This document shows positions 55,918 to 64,000 of a stretch of 64,000 nt of DNA, one piece after another. A model generated the notes under the pieces. That model was not told where the DNA came from. It worked only from the letters and a program-made list of their open reading frames with translations, and did no database searches. The stretch spans positions 62,001 through 126,000 of the forward strand of contig NZ_JAKZKS010000008.1 of NCBI RefSeq assembly GCF_022808615.1, given 5' to 3'. A program made the translations under genes and the position numbers. This DNA comes from Bacillus sp. FJAT-47783 (GTDB taxonomy: Bacteria > Bacillota > Bacilli > Bacillales > Aeribacillaceae). Within the stretch, counting starts at the first letter, position 1; each line of letters opens with the position of its first letter.

Positions 55918-56211
55918 TAAAGTGATGAAAAAATGGCTGGAACTGATGAAAAAACGTGCGAAAGTGATGAATAAAAAGCGGAAACTGATTGATAAACATC
56001 TAAACTGATGAAAAAAAGTCGGAAACTGATTGATAAATATCTAAACTGATGAAAAAAAGTCGGAAACTGATTGATAAACATCTGAAAGTGATGAAAAAAA
56101 GTCAGAAACTGATTGATAAATATCTAAACTGATGAAAAAAGTCAGAAACTGATTGATAAACATCTGAAAGTGATGAAAAAACATCAGAAACTGATGAAAA
56201 AAGTGTATGAA
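55918..56211. repeat. Array of about 21-bp units, family A (14 units)
   Basis: Fourteen units of 20-22 bp alternate between AAACTGATTGATAAACATCT and AAACTGATGAAAAAAAGTCG, giving a 41-42 bp dimer period. It lies between hmgA (+) and the CotI-like kinase gene (-). There are no spacers and no long open frame through the array. Confidence 0.92.
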
Positions 56212-56224
56212 TGATTGTGAGAAT

Positions 56225-57401
<1,177 letters not shown>

Positions 57402-57402
57402 T

Positions 57403-57431
57403 TAACGTATGAAACCACCCAGCTTTTTGTC
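57403..57431 (-). promoter_or_regulatory. Sigma-K-like promoter of the cotI-like gene
   Basis: On the minus strand GACA (57431-57428), a 16-bp spacer and CATACGTTA (57411-57403), which fits CATAnnnTA exactly. It is about 55 bp upstream of the start. Confidence 0.65.
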
Positions 57432-57471
57432 CTAGATTTTTGTCTAAATTTTTAAAGATCCATTTCAGCTA

Positions 57472-57500
57472 AACTCTTTTTAGAAAAGAGCCATATTCTC
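57472..57500 (+). promoter_or_regulatory. Possible sigma-K-like promoter of cotSA
   Basis: AACT (57472-57475), 16-bp spacer and CATATTCTC (57492-57500), one mismatch to CATAnnnTA. The resulting leader would carry the whole repeat element at 57592-57725. Confidence 0.4.
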
Positions 57501-57591
57501 AAGCAAATGCCCTTTTCAGCAAAATATTAGCAGAATAAATCACAACTTGTGTGTAAATCCCGTAATCTATGTTAAAGGCGAAAATCTAGAC

Positions 57592-57725
57592 CCTACTATT
57601 AACTGGCAATAAGGCCCAAGTTCAAGATTCTGTTATAAAGTCGGGGCAACTGCCCGTAAAGTTCCGATTGGTTCAACTAACATTCAGTGGGGAAAAGCAT
57701 CCCACTGAAAGAAGTTTCACTTTAT
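57592..57725 (+). repeat. Two-hairpin dispersed element, copy 5
   Basis: Contains ACTGGCAATAAGGCCC, TTCAAGATTCTG, AACTGCCCGTAAAG, GATTGGTTCAACTAAC, and a hairpin CATTCAGTGGG (57681-57691)/CCCACTGAAAG (57701-57711) followed by AAGTTTCACTTTAT. It ends 18 bp before the cotSA start codon. Confidence 0.82.
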
Positions 57726-57743
57726 TGAAATGGAGGTAGCCTA

Positions 57744-58877
57744 ATGAACATCGCGTTTATCGCTACTGAAAAATTACCTGTCCCTGCAATAAAAGGTGGC
57801 GCGATTCAAATCTATTTAGATGCAATTGCTAAGCAAATTGCTAAAAAGCATAACGTAACTATTTTTTCCATTACCCACCCTGATTTACCGAATGAAGAAA
57901 CAAAGAACGGGGTTCATTATGTTCGATTTGAAGAAAAAGGATTTATTCACTCGATAGCTGATTATGTAAAAAGCAAATCGTTCCATGTTATTCATGTTTG
58001 TAATCGTCCTGCCTGGATTGAAGTTATTCATGAAGCGGCACCGAATGCCCGTCTCATCTTAAGTGTTCATAACGAAATGTTCGCCAATGAAAAAATTAGC
58101 GAAGTAGATGGGAGAAAATGTATTTCGCTAGCTTCTAAGATTGTGACCGTAAGTGATTATATCGGTACGACGATCACATCCCGCTTTCCAGAAGCGGCAA
58201 GAAAGGTTAAAACGGTCTACTCTGGTGTTGATGTAAACCAGTTTCATCCGAACTGGACACAAACGGGCCGTGAGATGAAACGTATAGTCCGAGACAAGCT
58301 CGGATTACAAAATAAAAAAGTGATCTTATTTGTCGGTCGCTTAAGTAAAGTAAAAGGTCCTCATATTTTACTTCAAGCTTTGCCGAAAATCGTTGAAAAG
58401 CACCCGGATACCGTGATGGTTTTTATCGGTTCTAAGTGGTTTGGTGATGACAACATCAATAACTATGTGAAACATTTATACACACTTGGCGCACTATATC
58501 CTGAAAATGTTCAATTCATTAAATTTGTTCAGCCGAGTGAAATCGCTAGTCTATTTTCGATGTCTGATATATTTGTCTGCTCGTCACAATGGCAAGAACC
58601 TCTAGCAAGAGTCCATTACGAGGCGATGGCTTGTGGATTGCCGATCGTAACGAGTAAACGAGGCGGTAACCCTGAAGTCATTGATGAAGGAAAAAATGGC
58701 TATGTCGTCGGGGATTTTGAAAATCCAGACGCGTATGCTGAAGTATTAAATTCGTTATTAAATTCAAGTAGCCGCCGAATAGAAATGGGTCAGTACGGAA
58801 GAAGAAAAGCAGAAAGCTCATTTCAATGGCATCATGTCGTCAGCAATTTATTAAACGTTTACGAGAGCTCATTGTAA
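57744..58877 (+). CDS. cotSA: Spore coat glycosyltransferase CotSA
   Basis: 377 residues, the same length as B. subtilis CotSA. GT4 GT-B fold: TEKLPVPAIKGGAIQIYL at the N-terminus, ILFVGRLSKVKGPHILL in the donor domain and E-x7-E in EPLARVHYEAMACGLP. It follows a GGAGGTAG ribosome site and is upstream of the cotS homologue, as in B. subtilis. Confidence 0.92.
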   Translation: MNIAFIATEKLPVPAIKGGAIQIYLDAIAKQIAKKHNVTIFSITHPDLPNEETKNGVHYVRFEEKGFIHSIADYVKSKSFHVIHVCNRPAWIEVIHEAAPNARLILSVHNEMFANEKISEVDGRKCISLASKIVTVSDYIGTTITSRFPEAARKVKTVYSGVDVNQFHPNWTQTGREMKRIVRDKLGLQNKKVILFVGRLSKVKGPHILLQALPKIVEKHPDTVMVFIGSKWFGDDNINNYVKHLYTLGALYPENVQFIKFVQPSEIASLFSMSDIFVCSSQWQEPLARVHYEAMACGLPIVTSKRGGNPEVIDEGKNGYVVGDFENPDAYAEVLNSLLNSSSRRIEMGQYGRRKAESSFQWHHVVSNLLNVYESSL

Positions 58878-58896
58878 GGAAAAAGGTGGTGTTAGT

Positions 58897-59943
58897 ATGA
58901 CTGAGCAGGAAGAAAACCGTAACGTGATTGATGAGATATTAAATCTATATCCATTTCATGTTCAAAATGTTTCACTCATTTCGATGAAAAGTGGAAGAAC
59001 GACATGGCTTGTCGAAACAGATGAAGGACAGAAAGTGTTAAAACATTCGCAAATGAAGCTTGAGCGAATGCTTTATATTGCAGGTGCTCATGAGCATTTA
59101 CGGCAAAATGGACTTCCGATTACGCCGATTCATCGTACGAAAAATGGCGCATTAACGGTAGGAACAGACGGATCAGCATTTGTTTTATACGACAAAATTG
59201 ATGGTGAAGAAATCATTTATTATAACGAAGAGAAGCTCATTGAAACGATGCAATTTATGGGGAATTTTCATCTTCATTCACAAGGATATGAACCTCACCT
59301 TGAAAGTAAAAAACGTGGTCGAATTGGGAAGTGGCATAAGCTGTTCCGCTGGAAATTGCAAGAATTAGAAGGGAATAAACGGATTGCGGAAGGCTTACCG
59401 GAAGACCCGTTTTCCATTCTTTTTTTACAACATTATGATGCGATGTTGCAAAGAGGAAGAGAAGCATTGCTACAATTAGATGAAGCACCATATCAAAATT
59501 GGACGAAAGAATGGATTGAAACGAAAGGATTTTGCCAGCAAGATTTTACGATGGCACGCCTTATTGATTCTGAGGAAGGGCTTATGATGAAAGAGCTTCA
59601 CTCGATTACACATGACCTTCCTTCCCGCGATATTCGCATTTTACTCAATAAAGTGATGAAAAAATTGTCGATTTGGGATACGGAATTGATGATGAACATG
59701 CTTAGGGCGTACGATTCTGTTCACCCGTTAACGGAAGAACAATACAACGTACTTTGGACAGAGCTGAAATTCCCGCACCTTTTCTGCTCCATTATTCATA
59801 AATATTATTTAGGCCAAAAGGAATCCTGGTCTGATGAAAAATATATATGGGCTTTGCAAAATATTGTAGCACTCGAAAACTCAAAAGCTGAATTTTTGAA
59901 TCAGTTTCCAGAAATGTTTAGACTGATTAAGGAGGGAAAATAG
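58897..59943 (+). CDS. cotS: CotS-like pseudokinase
   Basis: A 348-residue CotS-family protein downstream of cotSA. The fold is kept (SGRTTWLVETDEG, MGNFHLHSQGYEP, HDLPSRDIRIL). The catalytic residues are lost compared with the cotI-like neighbour: H231 becomes Q214, N238 becomes R221, and the metal Asp D251 becomes E233 (with D253 becoming H235). Only D216 of the loop remains. It is probably structural or a scaffold in the coat. AAGGTGG lies upstream; the stop overlaps the next start. Confidence 0.85.
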   Translation: MTEQEENRNVIDEILNLYPFHVQNVSLISMKSGRTTWLVETDEGQKVLKHSQMKLERMLYIAGAHEHLRQNGLPITPIHRTKNGALTVGTDGSAFVLYDKIDGEEIIYYNEEKLIETMQFMGNFHLHSQGYEPHLESKKRGRIGKWHKLFRWKLQELEGNKRIAEGLPEDPFSILFLQHYDAMLQRGREALLQLDEAPYQNWTKEWIETKGFCQQDFTMARLIDSEEGLMMKELHSITHDLPSRDIRILLNKVMKKLSIWDTELMMNMLRAYDSVHPLTEEQYNVLWTELKFPHLFCSIIHKYYLGQKESWSDEKYIWALQNIVALENSKAEFLNQFPEMFRLIKEGK

Positions 59944-60581
59944 TGGCCGAAGAGCAAAATAAATCGATACCGAAAGTAGAGCTTTCTAACTTTACGTTTT
60001 CTCCTCCAGGACCGATGGGATGGAGTTTTCAAGAATACGAAGAGTTACTTCAAGATCCGAATCAATTTTTAGACTCTCATTCCAAATTCACGAATTTACT
60101 TCAAGAGCTAGAAACGGCTGAAATTATTGAACTACCTACTACTTCCCGCGACTTTGTTCCTGAACCGCCTAGCCATTTAGGAAATACAGAAGAAGTGGAC
60201 ACCGTTACACTAGAAACGATTGAACAAGAGATGCCCGTCGGCGCAATAGAAGAAGATGTTGCGTCATTACAAGAACCAACTATTCCGCTAGAACATGAGC
60301 CGATTTTAACTACTGAAGAAGTAGAGGTACCAGTATTAACAAATGAGACTAAAGAAGAAATGAAGGAAGCAGCCGAGCTTGTTTTAGCCATTGATACAGG
60401 AGAAGAAATAGCGGAAATAGATCAGCCGTTTCCAGCAAATGAAGCCATAAAAGAGGTTGAAAAAGCACCTCAGCCAGTCCGTCACGATGGAGAAGATGAA
60501 TGGTTCGTACTCACAGGAAGTAAATCGAGAAAAAGTGTTCAAAAGCGGAGAACAAGAGGGAATAACGTTATATTTGCTTAA
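59943..60581 (+). CDS. Acidic protein of the cotSA-cotS operon, unknown function
   Basis: A 212-residue hydrophilic protein with a conserved-looking N-terminus (FTFSPPGPMGWSFQEYEELL), a long Glu/Thr/Pro-rich low-complexity middle (residues about 60-170) and a basic end (KSRKSVQKRRTRG). No signal peptide or membrane span. GTG start after AGGAGGG, overlapping the cotS stop. It is probably a coat-associated protein by context; I do not recognise the family. Confidence 0.65.
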   Translation: MAEEQNKSIPKVELSNFTFSPPGPMGWSFQEYEELLQDPNQFLDSHSKFTNLLQELETAEIIELPTTSRDFVPEPPSHLGNTEEVDTVTLETIEQEMPVGAIEEDVASLQEPTIPLEHEPILTTEEVEVPVLTNETKEEMKEAAELVLAIDTGEEIAEIDQPFPANEAIKEVEKAPQPVRHDGEDEWFVLTGSKSRKSVQKRRTRGNNVIFA

Positions 60582-60586
60582 CTAGG

Positions 60587-60620
60587 AAAAGCAACCGTCA
60601 CCATCGGTTGCTTTTCTACT
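60587..60620 (+). terminator. Terminator of the cotSA operon
   Basis: A perfect 11-bp stem AAAAGCAACCG/CGGTTGCTTTT with a 7-nt loop and T-rich tail. Confidence 0.88.
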
Positions 60621-60661
60621 TTTTTACGGTAATGTGTTTCGCTTTAAGCACTGTCTTTTAC

Positions 60662-61816
60662 TTAATGGCGACGTGCCTTCTGATACAGAGCATATTCATA
60701 AATTTTGTCATATCTTGACGCTGTATGTTTATATTGAAAGTTCATTTCTACAAGTTGACGGCCATTTTTCCCTAATGTTTCACATCGTTCTGGATTGTTG
60801 AGCAAATAAGATATGACTTTATAAAAGCTTTCTTGACGGTTGTAATGATGAATGACGACACCGTTGAAGCCGTTAAATATGACCTCGCTATTTCCGCCTC
60901 GATTCGTTGTAATGATAGGAAGTGTAGCGGCCATTGCTTCATAATGAATGCGAGCGAGCGGTTCGTGCCATTGGGAGCTACAAACGAAAAGGTCTCCGGC
61001 AAGTAATAGTCTTGGTATCTCCTCTGCCGGAACATAATTTGTAAACAAAACATGGTCTTTTAGAGGTTCAGCTAATTTATATAAGCTTCGAACGTAACGA
61101 TTGACGCCATCGTCGCTAAACCACTTTCCGCCGACAATGAGTAATACAGCATCTGGATGATCGATTTTCACTTTCTGCATCGCTTGAATTAATAGATGAG
61201 GGCCTTTCGTTTTGCTTAAACGTCCGACGAAAAGAATGACTTTTTTTCCGTCTATTCCTAGTGTTTTGCGCATTTCGTTGCGCATTTTTTCACCGTTTGG
61301 AGATGTGCGTAAAGGAAATTGAGCTAGATCAATGCCAGAGTAGGCGACGAATGTTTTTTCCGTCGCTTCAGGGTATCGTTTCGTAATCGTTCGTTTAATA
61401 TACTCACTGACCGTTGCTATCCCATGTGTACGTTCAATCGCTTTTTTTGCGTCATGAGGGGATAGCTTTAAGGGTGAAAACATATCATTATGGAGACTAA
61501 CGACGATCGCGCTGTTTGGCGAAGCTTGATACATACGTTCTACCATCTTCGGTCGGTTAAAAAGATGAATGAGATCAAAGGAACGGTTTTGGATGTGATC
61601 AGTGACTTGTTCATAATAGTTTTCGAATGGAAATCTGACATATTCAATCCCGTTTTGATTGGCTTGAGCAAGTAGTTTTTCATCTAAGATTGAATAGATC
61701 GTTATTTTATATTTTTTCATTAAATAAGGGACTATTCCGTCAATCATGAGTTGAATAGCCCCGCCTTTTATTGCTGGAGAGGGGAGTTTTTCCGTACAAA
61801 CAAGTGCGATCTTCAA
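60662..61816 (-). CDS. ytcC: Family 4 glycosyltransferase YtcC-like
   Basis: A 384-residue GT-B enzyme close in sequence to the CotSA across the gap (TEKLPSPAIKGGAIQLMI, ILFVGRLSKTKGPHLLIQAM, E-x7-E in EPLARIHYEAMAATLP), so the two are paralogues. TTG start after AAAGGGGTGATC. Last gene of a minus-strand operon with a UDP-sugar epimerase and a dehydrogenase, matching the ytcA-ytcB-ytcC order of B. subtilis. Confidence 0.87.
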   Translation of the reverse strand: MKIALVCTEKLPSPAIKGGAIQLMIDGIVPYLMKKYKITIYSILDEKLLAQANQNGIEYVRFPFENYYEQVTDHIQNRSFDLIHLFNRPKMVERMYQASPNSAIVVSLHNDMFSPLKLSPHDAKKAIERTHGIATVSEYIKRTITKRYPEATEKTFVAYSGIDLAQFPLRTSPNGEKMRNEMRKTLGIDGKKVILFVGRLSKTKGPHLLIQAMQKVKIDHPDAVLLIVGGKWFSDDGVNRYVRSLYKLAEPLKDHVLFTNYVPAEEIPRLLLAGDLFVCSSQWHEPLARIHYEAMAATLPIITTNRGGNSEVIFNGFNGVVIHHYNRQESFYKVISYLLNNPERCETLGKNGRQLVEMNFQYKHTASRYDKIYEYALYQKARRH

Positions 61817-61822
61817 AAATGA

Positions 61823-62770
61823 TCACCCCTTTAAAATATGCTGAATATACGTAATTTCTTTTTTCAGTCCTTCCTTTAACGTAACGGTTGGTTGATAGCC
61901 TAATATATTATGTGCGTGTGTACTATCAGCATATGTGTGTTTGGGCTCCCCATGAACTTTCGGTTTATATTCAATGTGTGCTTTTTTTCCTGTTAACTGT
62001 TCGATGATTCGAATGACTTCATGAACAGAGGCTCGTTCTGTACCGCCTAGATTAAATGTTTGCCCAGTCGCACGGTCATTGTTCATAACCGATACAATTC
62101 CATTAACACAATCATCAATATACGTAAAGTCACGTGATTGCGTCCCATCGCCAAAGACGGTAATCGGTTGGTTTGTTAAAATTTGTTTAATAAACGTATG
62201 AAACGCCATATCTGAACGCTGTCTTGGCCCGTATACTGTAAAAAAACGTAAAATAACAATCGGAATGTGAAAGCTCTTTTCATATAATCGGCATAAATGT
62301 TCGCCAGCTAATTTCGTGACACCATATGGGGATAACGGTTCTGGTAAGGCATCTTCTTTAACTTTCCCGCTTTTTTGGCCGTATACGGATGAAGTGGAAG
62401 CGTAAATGAACTTCTTTACAGAAGAAGTTTTTAACGCTTCGAGAAACCGCTGTGTCACTAAAATATTGTTTACGACATATGGATCAAAATCTTCGCCCCA
62501 GCTTGATCGTACGCCAGGTATACCGGCTAAATGAAAAACGATATCAACATTCTTTAGAAGGGTATTTAAATCCGTAATGTACAAATCTTTCCTTGAAAAA
62601 GTAAAGCGGGGGTGTGTTAAAAGTGATGCTAGATTTTGATTTTTTAGTGGAATCGGTGTCGGTCCAATGAAATGATCCACGCCGATGACGTGATGCTCAT
62701 CGTTTTCTAACAATTTCTCACAAAGATGTGAACCAATAAAGCCTGCAGCGCCTGTAACGAGAATGTTCAT
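61823..62770 (-). CDS. ytcB: NAD-dependent UDP-sugar epimerase YtcB-like
   Basis: A 315-residue extended short-chain dehydrogenase. GAAGFIGSH binds NAD (residues 7-15), STSSVYGQ and Y-x3-K in SPYGVTKLAGEH form the active site, and RFFTVYGPRQRSDMAF and DFTYIDDCVNGI are typical of UDP-glucuronate or UDP-glucose 4-epimerases. Given the adjacent UDP-glucose dehydrogenase, UDP-glucuronate is a likely substrate. ATG overlaps the preceding stop (ATGA). Confidence 0.88.
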   Translation of the reverse strand: MNILVTGAAGFIGSHLCEKLLENDEHHVIGVDHFIGPTPIPLKNQNLASLLTHPRFTFSRKDLYITDLNTLLKNVDIVFHLAGIPGVRSSWGEDFDPYVVNNILVTQRFLEALKTSSVKKFIYASTSSVYGQKSGKVKEDALPEPLSPYGVTKLAGEHLCRLYEKSFHIPIVILRFFTVYGPRQRSDMAFHTFIKQILTNQPITVFGDGTQSRDFTYIDDCVNGIVSVMNNDRATGQTFNLGGTERASVHEVIRIIEQLTGKKAHIEYKPKVHGEPKHTYADSTHAHNILGYQPTVTLKEGLKKEITYIQHILKG

Positions 62771-64000
62771 GGCCTTCCCATCCCGATGTAAGTTAATCCG
62801 GCTGCTCTTATGTTTTTACGATTTAAGCAGTTCCTTCCATCAAAAATCATCTTCCCTTTCATTAATTGTTTCACTTTGTTCCAATCGAGCTGTTTATGCT
62901 CCTCCCAATCGGTTGCGATGATGACAGCATCCGCATTTTTCATGGCATCATAGGGGGAGGAAAAGGATGGAATCATGTGTAGCTCTTTCGGTAAGCGGGC
63001 CTCTGGATCATATGCCTTTACTTTAAAACCTACTTCATGTAAACGCTGAATGATTTTCACAGCGGCGGAATCGCGAATATCATCGGTATTCGGTTTAAAC
63101 GCAATGCCAAGGACAGCAATTGTGCGTTCATTTGTTATATGTTGACGGCACTTTTGCAAGAAATAATCGACTTGTGAATCATTGATTTGTTGAACAGCAT
63201 TTAGTAAAGAAGGTTCGATGTTTTTTTGTTTCGCACTATATTCAAGGGCTTGTAAATCTTTAGGAAAGCACGAGCCACCGTAGCCAATTCCCGCTTGTAG
63301 AAAATGAGGACCAATCCGAGAATCAAGACCAATTCCCTTTGCCACATCCGTTACATCCACATCATATTGATCACAAATTCTTGCCATTTCATTAATAAAG
63401 GAAATTTTCGTCGCAAGAAACGCATTAGAAGCATATTTAATCATTTCCGCACCGGATAAACTTGTGACAACGAGGGGGGCTTCAATCCCTTTATAAACGG
63501 ACTTCATAATAGGTATAGACGTTTCATCATGTTTTTGTACGCCAATGACGATCCTTTCCGGATAACGACTATCGTAAATAGCCGATCCTTCGCGCAAAAA
63601 TTCCGGGTTTGAAACGATATTAAAAAGTTTCGGGTTAACGCCTTTTTTTAGGAGACGCTCGTAGCCATTTACGTTCGTCCCAGGTGGAACGGTACTTTTA
63701 ATGACAATCGTTTTATAAGAATGAATATGTTTTGCTAAATCATCAAGCGCTGCATGAAGATAGGATAAATCTGAGCTTCCGTCATCTCGGGATGGAGTCC
63801 CAACCGTGAGAAATATAACTTCTGCCTCTTGAACGGCTTTCTTTCTATTTAATGTAAAGTTCAACCTATTATGGTTACGCTTTAAATATTCGTCGAGTCC
63901 GGGCTCAAAAATGGTAACATGACCATTTTGTAATGCGTTTATTTTATTTGGATCGATGTCTAAGCACGTAACATCGTGACCAATGTCCGCTAAAATCGCT
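62767..64000 (-). CDS. ytcA: UDP-glucose 6-dehydrogenase YtcA-like (5' end outside window)
   Basis: The frame is open to the window edge, so the N-terminus is missing; about 411 residues are visible (family about 430-450). ADIGHDVTCLDID near the edge is the NAD-binding fold, VGTPSRDDGSSDL and STVPPGTN follow, and YGGSCFPKD holds the catalytic Cys. The C-terminal part has LGIAFKPNTDDIRDSAAVKI. It oxidises UDP-glucose to UDP-glucuronate, probably feeding YtcB and YtcC for coat sugar synthesis. Confidence 0.93.
   Translation of the reverse strand, partial: AILADIGHDVTCLDIDPNKINALQNGHVTIFEPGLDEYLKRNHNRLNFTLNRKKAVQEAEVIFLTVGTPSRDDGSSDLSYLHAALDDLAKHIHSYKTIVIKSTVPPGTNVNGYERLLKKGVNPKLFNIVSNPEFLREGSAIYDSRYPERIVIGVQKHDETSIPIMKSVYKGIEAPLVVTSLSGAEMIKYASNAFLATKISFINEMARICDQYDVDVTDVAKGIGLDSRIGPHFLQAGIGYGGSCFPKDLQALEYSAKQKNIEPSLLNAVQQINDSQVDYFLQKCRQHITNERTIAVLGIAFKPNTDDIRDSAAVKIIQRLHEVGFKVKAYDPEARLPKELHMIPSFSSPYDAMKNADAVIIATDWEEHKQLDWNKVKQLMKGKMIFDGRNCLNRKNIRAAGLTYIGMGRP

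Noticed and set aside
55682-55999. Minus-strand open frame of 105 codons reaching into the 21-bp array
   Set aside because: It is antisense to hmgA, lies over its terminator, and its N-terminus is repeat translation (FIHHF-type); no ribosome site.
55918-56211. CRISPR array
   Set aside because: Units are only 20-22 bp, directly tandem without unique spacers, and no cas gene is in the window.

Overview
The window is a stretch of chromosome from an endospore-forming, low-G+C member of the Bacillaceae. Gene order from about 1 to 34 kb (opp genes, yjbC, spx, yjbE, mecA, coiA, pepF, roxS RNA, spxH/yjbH, yjbI, yjbJ, yjbK, yjbL, yjbM, nadK, yjbO, prpE, yjbQ) follows the opp-yjb region of Bacillus subtilis. 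The sporulation genes (cotO, cotS family, ytc-type genes) point the same way. Denitrification-type nos genes and a homogentisate pathway make Geobacillus/Anoxybacillus/Aeribacillus-like relatives plausible, but genus cannot be fixed from sequence reading alone.

Layout. 1-4822: oligopeptide ABC transporter (oppA 3' end, oppBCDF). 5090-6286: secreted DUF4015 glycoside-hydrolase-like protein. 6408-15455: a 1079-residue MalT/SARP-type regulator, then a branched-chain amino-acid-type ABC transporter (livK-G-F-H-M) ending in an alpha/beta hydrolase; direct repeats before livK look like a SARP-type operator. 15570-34328: conserved stress, competence and housekeeping block, including the RoxS/RsaE small RNA between pepF and spxH. 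34557-38917: CotS-type kinase plus three glycosyltransferases, probably a spore-surface glycosylation locus driven by divergent sigma-K-like promoters. 39131: fabI under a FapR-type operator. 40111-41325: MFS exporter. 41730-48380: a nos operon (cytochrome c, NosZ, small membrane protein, NosD, NosY, NosF, unusual lipoprotein) behind a perfect Fnr box. 48543: cotO with a sigma-E promoter. 49159: NhaC-type antiporter. 50823-55829: tyrosine to homogentisate catabolism. 56283-64000: cotI/cotSA/cotS and ytcC/ytcB/ytcA-like spore coat glycosylation genes.

In B. subtilis fabI and cotO are neighbours, so the MFS gene and the nos operon look like an insertion between them. The thi genes expected between yjbQ and fabI are replaced here by the kinase/glycosyltransferase block.

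The main non-gene structure is two repeat systems. One is a two-hairpin element of about 60-200 bp, five copies all in the same orientation between 34 and 58 kb; copies bracket both CotS-type kinase loci and overlap the 3' ends of coding regions. The other is arrays of roughly 21-bp units in two sequence families. These lie in four of the longer convergent intergenic regions and may act as phased, bent or protein-binding DNA.
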